NCBI RefSeq assembly: GCF_003431975.1
Contig: NZ_CP027116.1
Span: 682,001 to 746,000, forward strand
DNA from: Bacillus pumilus
Lineage (GTDB): Bacteria; Bacillota; Bacilli; Bacillales; Bacillaceae
Length of the DNA stretch: 64,000 nt
Direction of reading: 5' to 3'
A program made the translations under genes and the position numbers. Positions 9,072-19,300 of the stretch are shown here, one piece after another (position 1 is the stretch's first letter; each line of letters opens with the position of its first letter). The notes below the pieces were generated by a model. That model was not told the origin of the DNA. It saw only the letters and a list, made by a program, of their open reading frames with translations, and did no database searches.

Positions 9072-12000
9072 ATGTCTGATCAAGAGCAATGGAGCGAATC
9101 TGGACTTGAAATTGCAGTTGTAGGATTAGCAGGTACATTTCCTGGGGCACCGAATGTGCAAGCGTTTTGGGAAAATCTATCGCAAGGGAAAGAATCCGTT
9201 ACGTTTTTCACTGATGAAGAATTAAAGGCAGCGGGTGTAGATGAGACGCTGCTAAAACGTTCTGATTATGTCAAGGCAAAGCCATATTTAAAACATGCAT
9301 CATCATTTGATGCAGACTTTTTTGGCTACTCTCCGCGAGAGGCATCGATTATGGACCCGCAAATTCGATTGATGCATGAATGCACATGGCATGCGCTTGA
9401 GGATGCAGGCTATGAACCTGAGCAATACGAAGGATTAATTGGTCTTTATGCCGGGGCATCTAGCAATCTATCGTGGATGGGGCAGCATATGTCATCACTT
9501 GCAAAGAACGAAGATGTGTTTCAAATCATGCATCTCAATGACCCATCCTTTGCTTCGCGAATTGCCTATAAATTAAATCTAAAAGGTCCAAGCGTATCGG
9601 TGCAAACGGCTTGCTCCACATCGCTTGTTGCGATCCATATGGCCTGCCAAGGATTAATCGGCGGTGAATGTGACCTTGCGTTAGCAGGAGGTGTCACACT
9701 CCATCAGCCGCAAATCACAGGCTATCAATACCAAGAAGGAATGATTTATTCTCCTGATGGTCATTGCCGTCCGTTTGATGAAAAAGCAAAAGGAACCGTT
9801 TTTGGTGAAGGTGCAGGCGTTGTTGCGCTAAAACGATTAAAAGATGCGATAGAAGATGGAGATTTTATTTATGCTGTTGTAAAAGGATCTGCAACGAACA
9901 ATGATGGAAGTAATAAAGTCGGCTATACAGCCCCAAGTGTGAGTGGACAGGCAAGTGTTATTGAATCTGCGTTAGAAATGGCTGAGACAGAACCAGAGAC
10001 GATTTCTTATATCGAAGCACATGGAACGGGTACGCCTGTTGGAGATCCGATTGAGATTGAGGCGCTTACTCGTGCTTTTCAAACAGATCAACAAGGCTAT
10101 TGCCGAATTGGATCAGTCAAAGCCAATATTGGGCATTTAGATGCCGCAAGCGGCGTAGCTGGTTTTATCAAAACAGTCATGATGCTGCATCATCGTCAAT
10201 TTGTCCCGATGCCGCACTTTGAGAAGCCGAATCACCGCATTTCTTTTGATCAAACCCCATTTTATGTTGGGACAGACAAAGAGGAGTGGAAGACATCTCA
10301 ATTGCCAAGGAGAGCTGGAGTCAGTGCCTTTGGTATAGGGGGAGCGAATGCTCATGTCATCTTAGAGGAGGCACAGCCGAGAAAAACAAACAGCAAGGCC
10401 TCGTCCAAAGAATTAATTGTGCTCTCAGCTAGATCAACGCATGATCTGAAGAAGATGACAAAAAACTTAAAGGAATATGTCTCCTCATATCCTGATCTCT
10501 CACTTGGTGAAGCAGCTTATACCTTACAAAGTGGAAGAAAGGCTTTCAAATATCGAAAAGCGTTTGTCTGTTCCACGCGGGAAGAGTTATTAGCGGAGCT
10601 GCAATTGCTGAATGAAGAGACAGCAGGCAGAGAAAGTCATCTTTATAAACGGATCAACATGAAGCTGACGGGGTACCATGAGTCAGGTTTACGTGATTAC
10701 ATCGAGCTGTATGAGAAAGATCCTTCTTTCAAAACAGAAGTGGATCGAATCGTAAGCCTCGTCCAATCCGCTGTACCTATCAAAAAAGATGAGCTGTTCC
10801 ATCCTAAACAAAGCCGTCAATCAGAAGTGGCGATGCTGATCATGACATCGGCTTTTGCCAACATGCTAAGATCATTCGGAATTGAACCAGATGGCTGGAT
10901 TGGAGAAGGCAGCGGAGTCTGGACAGCTTTATATGCAGCAGGCGGCCTTGAGCTAAATGATGCGGTATCTATTGTGTACCATCTTCATGACACCGAGATG
11001 GTTAATCAAAGGCTGGCTTCCCTGCCTCAGAGGACACTTCAACAGCCTGTTTACTTGCAGCAAACCGGGGAGGAACTAATCACTTTCGACCCATCGTCTG
11101 CAAAAGGTCTTCTTAATATGGATCAGCCTGTAAAATCACCAATGATTGAGCAAGAATCACCAGCTTTGATCATTGACCTTTCAATGAAACAAGGGATTGT
11201 ATTTGAAAAGGGAGCAGAAAAAACAACCGAACCACTTGATGGAGACATGCTTCAAATTGCAGGTGTTCTTTGGGAAATAGGAGTCGGCTTAGCCTTTCCT
11301 GTAACAGATGAGAAGAACAGGCAGCGTATTCCGCTGCCTGGGTACCCATTTCATAAAACCGATTTCTCGGCACAAACAAATACGATGGCAGCCATTGAAC
11401 CGCAAAAGCCGCAGAATGAACAGCGTGTCTTTGCTTCACTCGCTTCTTTACAAAAAGAGATTCACGACATTGTGCAAACTCATTTTGGGTTTGATCAAAT
11501 GGATGATGAATCGCCATTTTTTGAATTTGGTGCGACATCCCTTGATATTTCTCAGCTTGCAGCGAAAATATCTGAGCACGTGGACAAGCAAATTGACACT
11601 GTGCAATTGTATCGGTTTGCGACAGTGGCAAGTCTTGCTGAATATTTATTTGAAGAACAGTCAGAACAGGTTCAAACGCCTGTTTCTCGCCCAGTAAAAA
11701 ACACGTCCCAGGAGCATACTGATATTGCGATTGTCGGAATGGCTGGAAGATTCCCAGGAGCTTCATCGCTAGAAGACTTTTGGCAGCGTCTTGTGAATGG
11801 CGAGGAAATGATTCACTTTTTCACAGAAGAAGAGCTCAAGAAAGCAGGGCTGGATGCGTCTGTCTACCAGCATCCGAATTTCATTGGAGCAAAAGGTCGT
11901 TTACAAGAGATCGAAGGCTTTGATGCAGACTTCTTTAACTATTCTGCTAGAGAGGCAGAGCTAATGGATCCGCAGTTCAGGCTCTTGCATGAATGTGCTT

Positions 12001-15000
12001 GGGAAGCGCTGGAGGATGCTGGCTGTGACCCTGATCGAATGGCAGGGAAAATTGGCGTTTATACAGGAACGAGTCCAAACCATGAGTGGCTGACGCGCTT
12101 TGCCCATCAAATGGAAGCAACTGAGCAGTTCAGCGCCATGCTGTTAAATGATCGTGAGTTTTTTAGTACGCAGCTTTCTTATAAATTGAATTTGCACGGG
12201 CCTAGTGTGACCATGCAGACAGCTTGTTCGACCTCACTTGTCAACATAGGCATGGCCTGTCAAGCATTATTGAATCAAGAATGTGATGCCGCACTGGCTG
12301 GCGGTGTGACGGTCAGTTCTCCAGAAAATATCGGCTACATCTATCAAGATGGGATGATTCAATCAAAAGATGGACATTGCCGTCCGTTTGACCAAGAGGC
12401 GAGCGGAACCATTTTCGGAGATGGAGCGGGGATTGTTCTGCTAAAACGTTATGAAGATGCGATGAGAGACGGCAACCCTATTCATGCGGTCATCAAAGGG
12501 GTTGGTGTGAACAATGATGGCAGCCGAAAAGCTGGTTTTACAGCTCCGAGTGTGGAAGGACAAGCAGAGGTTTTAAAAGAAACGTATGAAAAATCAGGTA
12601 TCGATCCCGTGTCTATCGGTTATATAGAAGCTCACGGTACGGGGACAAAAATGGGAGATCCAATTGAGGTATCCGCTCTTAGCCAAGTGTTCAAAGGGAC
12701 AGATCCGCTGACGATTCCGATCGGTTCTGTGAAAAGTAATGTCGGACACTTAAATAGTGCGGCAGGGATTGCAGGTCTGTTTAAAGCCATTTTGGCTCTC
12801 CAGCATAAAACGATCCCGCCAACCATTCATTATGAATCACCCAATCAGGAAATTCCTTTCAAAGATACACCGTTTTATGTGAATCAAAAGGCGTTGTATT
12901 GGAAGGAAGCAGATGGTCCGAGAAGAGCGGGAGTCAGCTCTTTTGGTATCGGCGGAACGAACGCCCATATGATCATAGAAGAGGGCATACAGGCGAAGCA
13001 AAAACCAGCTTCTACCCAAAAGCAGCTGCTCGTCTTATCTGCTAAAACAGATACTGCTTTAGCGAAAATGACAGAGCAATTAAAGCAGTATGTGATTCAG
13101 CATCCTCAAGTCCCGCTTGAAGATATTGCTTATACATTGCGGTATGGCAGAAAGCAGTTTCCATACCGAAAAGCGATCGTACTCGCGTCTGCTGATGAAT
13201 GGATGCAGCAGAAACAGCTTGAAACGAGCGTGTTCCGAAGCAAAAAATGGCGCAAAGCAACCTTTATGTTTTCAGGTCAAGGCGCTCAGTATGCTGGTAT
13301 GATGCGCGGGTTATATGATGCAGAGCCAGTGTTCAAATGGGAAGTAGATAGATGCTTTAAATATGTAATGGAAACGGAGCAAGTGGATTTAAAGGGCATT
13401 GTTTTTTCCGAGGATGAAACGAACGAAGACATCACAAAAACGTCAAATGCCCAACCGCTCCTCTTTATATTTGAGTATGCATTAGCCAAATTGCTTCAAC
13501 ATAGCGGTGTTGAGCCAGAATCAATGATTGGACACAGTATCGGCGAATACGTTGCCGCTTGTTTGTCAGGGGTCTTTTCTCTCGAGTCTGCATTAACACT
13601 CGTGATGGCAAGAGGAAGATTAATGCAAGACATGGAAAAAGGCGCGATGCTTAGTGTGCAATTACCAGAGGCGGAACTCGGCTCGATGATCGATCAATCG
13701 CTTTCTATTGCTGCTGTCAATGCAAAAGACCTTTGTGTCGTTTCTGGAAAAGAAGAGCATATCGCTGCATTTGAAAAGAAACTGCAAGACAAAGAAATTA
13801 TCACAAGACAGCTCCATACTTCTCATGCCTTTCATTCCTACATGATGGAGCCTATGCTTGAGGCGTTTCAACAAATCGTAGAAAAAGTAGAATTCCACGA
13901 GCCGGCGATTCCGTTTGTATCGAATGTTACAGGCACCTGGGCGACAAGTGAAGAGGTGATGACAGCATCTTATTGGACGAACCACCTGCGTGGAACCGTT
14001 CGTTTTCATGAAGGTCTATCTCAGCTGTTAACCGATGAAGTACGAGCACTCATTGAAGTTGGACCTGGAAACAGCTTGACGGCATTAGCGAAACGTCATG
14101 AAAACAAAGAGTCACATCATGATGTCCTGAATATGGTGAGGCATACGAGAGAACAAGCAGATGACCATGCATATTTCTTAAAGAGAATAGGAGAGCTATG
14201 GGCAGGGGGCTACGAGGTCAAAGCGCAGCAACATCCAACTCAAGAGGAACGTCAGCTCGTATCGCTGCCGACCTATCCATTTGAGCGGAAACGATATTGG
14301 ATTGAAGCAGGAAAGCCCGCGTCTCCGCAGCTATCCGCTCCTAAGGAAACGAAGAAGAAAGAGATAGAAGAATGGTTCTACCTGCCTTCATGGGAACAGC
14401 AGCCGCTCAAACCAGTTTTCGAAAAAGAAACAGAAGAACAAACGTGGCTCATTTTCAGGGAACAGGATGCTTTTCATGAACTGTTTACCCATTCATTTAA
14501 GCAAAAAGGGATCAAGGTCATTTCTGTCACAAAGGGTGAAGCTTATCAAGAGCAAGATGATTCCTTTAAGATCAATCCGGCAGAAGGCCAGCACTACCGA
14601 AATATGCTAGATTCATTGTCTAATAGAGGCATCAATATTCAGCGGATTCTGCATTTATGGGAAGCTGCGAAAGAAGATGACAACTCGAATCGTCAAGCCG
14701 CCTTTCAGGCGCACATTGAAAAAGGCTATTACAGCTTAATTTTCTTATCCCAAGCGATTGCTGCCCAAAAAAATATTCGAGAATGCCGTCTGTTTACGAT
14801 CACTAGCGGAATTCAGCCAGTCACAGGCAATGAGACGATATGTGCAGAGAAAAGTGCAATGCTTGGACCATGTAAAGTCATTTCACAGGAATACCATCAT
14901 ATTAAGTGCTGGAATATCGATGTGGAAGACGTGCCAGGAGTCATGTCTTGGAAGGAACAAGTCCTTGTCGATCTTATTTTGCAGGAAATCATGCAGCCTG

Positions 15001-16304
15001 GAAAGGACCAGCTTGTGGCGTATCGTCATCGAAAGCGCTGGGTGCAGAGCTACAAGCATTTGCCGCTGCAAAAAGAAGATGGACTTCCGAAGATGATCAG
15101 GCCAAATGGTGTGTATCTGATTACAGGAGGTTTAGGCGGTATAGGATTTGTTCTGTCAAAGATGCTGGCGAAGGAAGGAAATGTACATCTTTATTTAACT
15201 GGAAGAACGGCATTGCCGCCAAGAAATGAATGGGCGTCATATGTTCAACAAGCAAATGCCGATGAAGCGCAGCGCACGAGAATTGAAAAGGTGCTTGAGC
15301 TCGAACGGTTAGGGGCAACAGTAGAAGCGGTGCAGGCGAATGCAGGAGATCTTGATCAGATGAAACGTGTATTTGATGCCATTCGCAAAAAGCATGGCGG
15401 CGTTCATGGTGTATTCCATGCAGCAGGATTACCAGGAAGTACATCCTTCCGTGCAATCAAAGATATCCCTTCTACACTGGCGCAGGGAGAGGATCAATTC
15501 CAATCAAAGGTGAAAGGGCTTGATGTGCTAGAGCAGCTGCTGGAACAAGAACAAGCAGACTTTTGTCTTCTCTTTTCTTCCATCAGTGCATTGCTTGGGG
15601 GCTTAGGATTCTCTGCTTACTCAGCGGCTAACTTATATATGGATGCATTTGCAGCTAGACTTAATCAACATAGTCAAACCCCGTGGATGTGTGTGAACTG
15701 GGATGCATGGAATTTCTGGGGTGAGCTAGAATCCACAATTGGTGAATCGATCAATGAGCTTGCGATTTTACCAGAAGAGGGTGCTGAGCTGTTCCAGTAT
15801 GTTCTGTCTAACCGGCAGAATCGACACATGCTCGTGTCCACAGGAAATCTTGATGAACGGATAGATCAATGGCTGTCACTAGAGTCTAAGACCGCAACAG
15901 ATGAGGATTCATATGAAGTGTCTAAGCACGAAAGACCAGAGCTGGGCAATCCATATGTGGCGCCTCGAAATGAAACTGAAAAAGCGATCTGTCAAGTTTG
16001 GCAGGACTTTATGGGCATGGAACAAGTGGGCATTCACGACAATTTCTTTGATCTCGGCGCAAGCTCGCTGGATATTGTTCAAGTCACCAATCGGTTAAAT
16101 CAAGCACTTCAAACAAATGAAGCGGTTGTGACCTTGTTTACGTACCCTTCTGTTGCAGAGCTTGCGAAATATATCCAGCCCTCTGATGACTCGAAGGAAG
16201 AAGCGATGGAAGAAGAACTAGCCGTCGTCACTTCAGGTGATCGAAGAGCTCGTTTTAAACAGCAACGGAATAAAAGATTGAGAGGCGGAATCGAGAATGA
16301 ATGA
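9072..16304 (+). CDS. Type I PKS, two modules: KS-decayed AT-ACP and KS-AT-KR-ACP
   Basis: Bimodular synthase of 2410 residues. Module 1 has an intact KS (Cys181 in QTACSTS, EAHGTGT, NIGHLDAASG), a shortened and degenerate AT region (about 490-760) and a carrier (Ser823 in FGATSL); it has no KR. Module 2 has a KS (Cys1052), an AT with GHSIGE (Ser1489) and the malonyl HAFH motif (1585-1588), a KR with GGLGGIG and Tyr2183 in YSAAN, and an ACP (Ser2332). Module 1 should leave a keto group and module 2 a hydroxyl. Module 1 cannot load its own extender, so its ACP must be charged by another AT. I favour the ATG at 9072, about 10 bp after GGGAGA (9056-9061). An ATG at 9054, directly after the previous stop, has no visible ribosome binding site but would add six residues in frame. 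By order it could be amiL. Confidence 0.92.
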   Translation: MSDQEQWSESGLEIAVVGLAGTFPGAPNVQAFWENLSQGKESVTFFTDEELKAAGVDETLLKRSDYVKAKPYLKHASSFDADFFGYSPREASIMDPQIRLMHECTWHALEDAGYEPEQYEGLIGLYAGASSNLSWMGQHMSSLAKNEDVFQIMHLNDPSFASRIAYKLNLKGPSVSVQTACSTSLVAIHMACQGLIGGECDLALAGGVTLHQPQITGYQYQEGMIYSPDGHCRPFDEKAKGTVFGEGAGVVALKRLKDAIEDGDFIYAVVKGSATNNDGSNKVGYTAPSVSGQASVIESALEMAETEPETISYIEAHGTGTPVGDPIEIEALTRAFQTDQQGYCRIGSVKANIGHLDAASGVAGFIKTVMMLHHRQFVPMPHFEKPNHRISFDQTPFYVGTDKEEWKTSQLPRRAGVSAFGIGGANAHVILEEAQPRKTNSKASSKELIVLSARSTHDLKKMTKNLKEYVSSYPDLSLGEAAYTLQSGRKAFKYRKAFVCSTREELLAELQLLNEETAGRESHLYKRINMKLTGYHESGLRDYIELYEKDPSFKTEVDRIVSLVQSAVPIKKDELFHPKQSRQSEVAMLIMTSAFANMLRSFGIEPDGWIGEGSGVWTALYAAGGLELNDAVSIVYHLHDTEMVNQRLASLPQRTLQQPVYLQQTGEELITFDPSSAKGLLNMDQPVKSPMIEQESPALIIDLSMKQGIVFEKGAEKTTEPLDGDMLQIAGVLWEIGVGLAFPVTDEKNRQRIPLPGYPFHKTDFSAQTNTMAAIEPQKPQNEQRVFASLASLQKEIHDIVQTHFGFDQMDDESPFFEFGATSLDISQLAAKISEHVDKQIDTVQLYRFATVASLAEYLFEEQSEQVQTPVSRPVKNTSQEHTDIAIVGMAGRFPGASSLEDFWQRLVNGEEMIHFFTEEELKKAGLDASVYQHPNFIGAKGRLQEIEGFDADFFNYSAREAELMDPQFRLLHECAWEALEDAGCDPDRMAGKIGVYTGTSPNHEWLTRFAHQMEATEQFSAMLLNDREFFSTQLSYKLNLHGPSVTMQTACSTSLVNIGMACQALLNQECDAALAGGVTVSSPENIGYIYQDGMIQSKDGHCRPFDQEASGTIFGDGAGIVLLKRYEDAMRDGNPIHAVIKGVGVNNDGSRKAGFTAPSVEGQAEVLKETYEKSGIDPVSIGYIEAHGTGTKMGDPIEVSALSQVFKGTDPLTIPIGSVKSNVGHLNSAAGIAGLFKAILALQHKTIPPTIHYESPNQEIPFKDTPFYVNQKALYWKEADGPRRAGVSSFGIGGTNAHMIIEEGIQAKQKPASTQKQLLVLSAKTDTALAKMTEQLKQYVIQHPQVPLEDIAYTLRYGRKQFPYRKAIVLASADEWMQQKQLETSVFRSKKWRKATFMFSGQGAQYAGMMRGLYDAEPVFKWEVDRCFKYVMETEQVDLKGIVFSEDETNEDITKTSNAQPLLFIFEYALAKLLQHSGVEPESMIGHSIGEYVAACLSGVFSLESALTLVMARGRLMQDMEKGAMLSVQLPEAELGSMIDQSLSIAAVNAKDLCVVSGKEEHIAAFEKKLQDKEIITRQLHTSHAFHSYMMEPMLEAFQQIVEKVEFHEPAIPFVSNVTGTWATSEEVMTASYWTNHLRGTVRFHEGLSQLLTDEVRALIEVGPGNSLTALAKRHENKESHHDVLNMVRHTREQADDHAYFLKRIGELWAGGYEVKAQQHPTQEERQLVSLPTYPFERKRYWIEAGKPASPQLSAPKETKKKEIEEWFYLPSWEQQPLKPVFEKETEEQTWLIFREQDAFHELFTHSFKQKGIKVISVTKGEAYQEQDDSFKINPAEGQHYRNMLDSLSNRGINIQRILHLWEAAKEDDNSNRQAAFQAHIEKGYYSLIFLSQAIAAQKNIRECRLFTITSGIQPVTGNETICAEKSAMLGPCKVISQEYHHIKCWNIDVEDVPGVMSWKEQVLVDLILQEIMQPGKDQLVAYRHRKRWVQSYKHLPLQKEDGLPKMIRPNGVYLITGGLGGIGFVLSKMLAKEGNVHLYLTGRTALPPRNEWASYVQQANADEAQRTRIEKVLELERLGATVEAVQANAGDLDQMKRVFDAIRKKHGGVHGVFHAAGLPGSTSFRAIKDIPSTLAQGEDQFQSKVKGLDVLEQLLEQEQADFCLLFSSISALLGGLGFSAYSAANLYMDAFAARLNQHSQTPWMCVNWDAWNFWGELESTIGESINELAILPEEGAELFQYVLSNRQNRHMLVSTGNLDERIDQWLSLESKTATDEDSYEVSKHERPELGNPYVAPRNETEKAICQVWQDFMGMEQVGIHDNFFDLGASSLDIVQVTNRLNQALQTNEAVVTLFTYPSVAELAKYIQPSDDSKEEAMEEELAVVTSGDRRARFKQQRNKRLRGGIENE
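10560..11340 (+). other. Vestigial acyltransferase domain inside PKS
   Basis: This stretch sits where the AT belongs between the first KS and the first ACP of the 9072-16304 synthase, and ends at an AT-like exit motif (LPGYPFH). The N-terminal GQGxQ motif is unrecognisable. The position of GHSxGE reads G-E-G-S-G-V (10902-10919), so the catalytic Ser-His pair is gone, although the flanking residues still align (WTALYAAGG...LNDAVSIV with YVAACLSGV...LESALTLV in the second module). There is no HAFH motif and the domain is shorter than its neighbours. The reading frame is intact, so it may survive as a structural spacer. Confidence 0.8.
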
Positions 16305-19300
16305 TACAACGAATCACTATCATGGCGCAGAAATTGCTGTTATCGGTCTTGCAGGTCGTTTTCCAGGGGCCAAAAATGTTGATGAGTACTGGGAGAATCT
16401 GAAAAAAGGAAAAGAAACAATATCCTTTTTTACAGAAGAAGAATTACGGCGTGAAGGTACAGATGAAGCTTTATTAAAAAACCCCCGTTTTGTTAAAGCA
16501 AAAGGAATGCTAGATGATGTGGATTTATTTGATGCAGATTTCTTTGACTATACACCAAAGGAAGCGGCTATGATGGACCCGCAGTTTAGACTGTTTCATG
16601 AATGTGTTTGGACGGCGCTTGAAGACGCTGGGTACGATCCGTTTGAATATAAAGGGCAAATCGGTCTTTATACAGGTGCAGGGATCAATACAGAATGGGT
16701 CATGAGAGCACTTCAAGGGGCGGCACAAGGTGAAGATTCTAAAACACTGGAAGCTGCCGTTCTGAATATGCGTGATTATTTAGCGACGATGATTTCATAT
16801 AAATTAAATCTGAAGGGACCGAGTATGGTGGTACAAACCGCCTGCTCGACCTCGATGGTATCGATTCATTTAGCCGTTCAGGCTTTATTAAGCGGCGACT
16901 GTCATATGGCAGTTGCAGGCGGCGTGTCCATTCGTCTGCCGCAAAAATCGGGTTATCTGTATCAAGAAGGCATGATTCATTCATCTGACGGACATTGCCG
17001 CGTTTTTGATAACAAAGCCGATGGAACCGTTTTTGGTGATGGTGCAGGCGCTGTTATTTTAAAAAATTTAGAGGATGCCATTGAAGACGGCGATCACATT
17101 TATGCTGTCATTAAAGGATCATCTATTAATAATGACGGAAATAGAAAAGTAGGATATACAGCGCCAAGTACGAAAGGTCAAGTTTCAGCGATTAAGACAG
17201 CACTTCGAATGGCTGAGGTGGAACCTGAAACCATTTCGTACATTGAAGCACATGGAACCGGGACAACCCTCGGAGATCCGATCGAAATTGAAGCGCTCAA
17301 GCAAGCATTTGATACAGATAAAAAAGGCTTTTGCCGCATTGGGTCTGTCAAATCGAATGTTGGTCATTTGAATGATGCATCAGGTGTCGCGGGCTTTATT
17401 AAAACCGTTTTAAGCTTAAAGCATCAAGTAATTCCGCCGACCATTCATTTTGAAACACCAAATGAAAAAATTGAGTTTGCCGATTCGCCTTTTGTTGTAA
17501 ACACAGATTTGACGCCATGGAGCACGCAGGAATCTCCTCGCCGGGCAGGTGTAAGCTCATTTGGGATAGGTGGAACAAATGCTCATGTCATTTTAGAAGA
17601 AGCACCTGCTGCACGTGTAGCAGCAGATAGCCCTGAGGATAGTGAACTTCTTTTATTATCTGCCAAAACACCAGCAGCTCTTGAAAAAATGACGGATCGC
17701 CTTGCGGACTATTTACTCCAGCATCAGCAACATGTTCGTCTAAGTGACGTTGCCTATACGCTGCAAACAGGCCGCCATCATTTCCCGCATAAACGTGTCA
17801 TTCTTGGAAGTAACACAGCGGATATGTTACAGGCGCTGAATCAAAGGTCAAAAGAGGTGGTCAAGACGGCTAGCTCCCAAACATCGAGCCGTCCAGTCGT
17901 CTTTCTTTTCCCAGGCCAAGGATCTCAGTATGTAGACATGGGGCGTCAGCTTTATGACAAATATCCAGTCTTTAAAGAAGCGCTGGATCAATGCTTGAAT
18001 CAATTCAAACAGCATGTCTCAGTTGACCCATTCAGCATTTTATTCTCAACAGAAGCAAGTGATGATCGTCAGCTGATCAACCAAACAGAATATACGCAGC
18101 CGCTTCTCTTTAGTGTGGAATACGCTTTGGCTAAATTGCTGATTCATTTTGGCGTCAAACCGCAGGCACTGATCGGTCACAGTATTGGAGAATATACGGC
18201 TGCTGCCGTATCTGGTTTACTATCTGTTGAAGATGCCGTAGATCTTGTCGCTTATCGCGGACAGCTCATTAGCCAGCTTCCAAAAGGCTCTATGCTGAGT
18301 GTTCCTTTGAGTGAACAGAACGTGCTGCCATATTTAACAGATGATCTTTCACTTGCAGCAGTAAATGGTCCTGAATTGTGCGTAGTGTCAGGTGGGACCG
18401 TAGCCATTGATGCACTTGCTGAGAAGCTGGAGGCTGCTGGACATGGGTGCAGGAAGCTTCACACCTCTCATGCCTTCCATTCTAAAATGATGGATGACAT
18501 CCTGCCATCATTTAAAGAAAAGGTCGCCGAGTATCAATTGAATGCGCCGTCTATCCCGTATATTTCTAACGTCACAGGTTCGTGGATTGACCATGAAGCA
18601 GTGCAAGACCCGGCATATTGGGCTGATCATTTGCGGCAAGCGGTTCGTTTCCGTGATGGAGCGGAGACATTATTAACGGAGCTTGATCCTATTTTCGTTG
18701 AAGTCGGGCCGGGGAATACGTTAAGTGCCTTTATTCGCCAAGCTTCAAAGGAACATCATCAGCAGCCGATTCCATTGATGCGTCATCCAAAAGAAGAGGC
18801 AGCCGACGACCGCTACCTGCTGGGAAGATTGGGTGACATCTGGCTTCAAGGGGTGCCGGTTGACTGGACAAAATTGCGAAATCAGACATTAAATCAAAAA
18901 GTATCCTTGCCGACCTATCCGTTTGAACGACAACGATATTGGATTGAAAAGGTAGATACATCTGCATTATCTTCATCCTCAGGTGTGCAAATGGTGGTGC
19001 CAAAGGATAACAAAGGGCAGGAAATAGAAGAAAACAATCAAGTCCATGCCGCCGCATCGAATGACATTGAGGCAACGTTACAGCGGATGTGGAAAGACAT
19101 TTTAGGAATTGAAAAGGTGGAAAGAGACGACCATTTCTTTGAGCTTGGCGGACATTCGTTAAATGCCACCGGTCTGATTTCTCAAATTCACAAAGAGTTT
19201 GGTGTAGAGCTAACGCTCACAGACATGTTTAACAATCCGACAATTGAAAAGCTCCAAGCATTCATCGAAAAGGCAGAGAAGCATCAATATTTCAAGATTG

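Noticed and set aside
11170..11766. 198-residue minus-strand open frame
   Set aside because: It is antisense to the decayed AT and the ACP of the bimodular PKS. The + strand frame encodes the conserved carrier and KS start; the minus product has no family features.
13662..14009. 115-residue minus-strand open frame in the second AT
   Set aside because: It is a shadow of a conserved AT domain, with no start signal.
4600..17600. Long repeated segments (similar KS and AT stretches) as mobile or duplicated elements
   Set aside because: They are homologous domains of successive PKS modules, not insertion sequences; no terminal repeats or transposase was seen.
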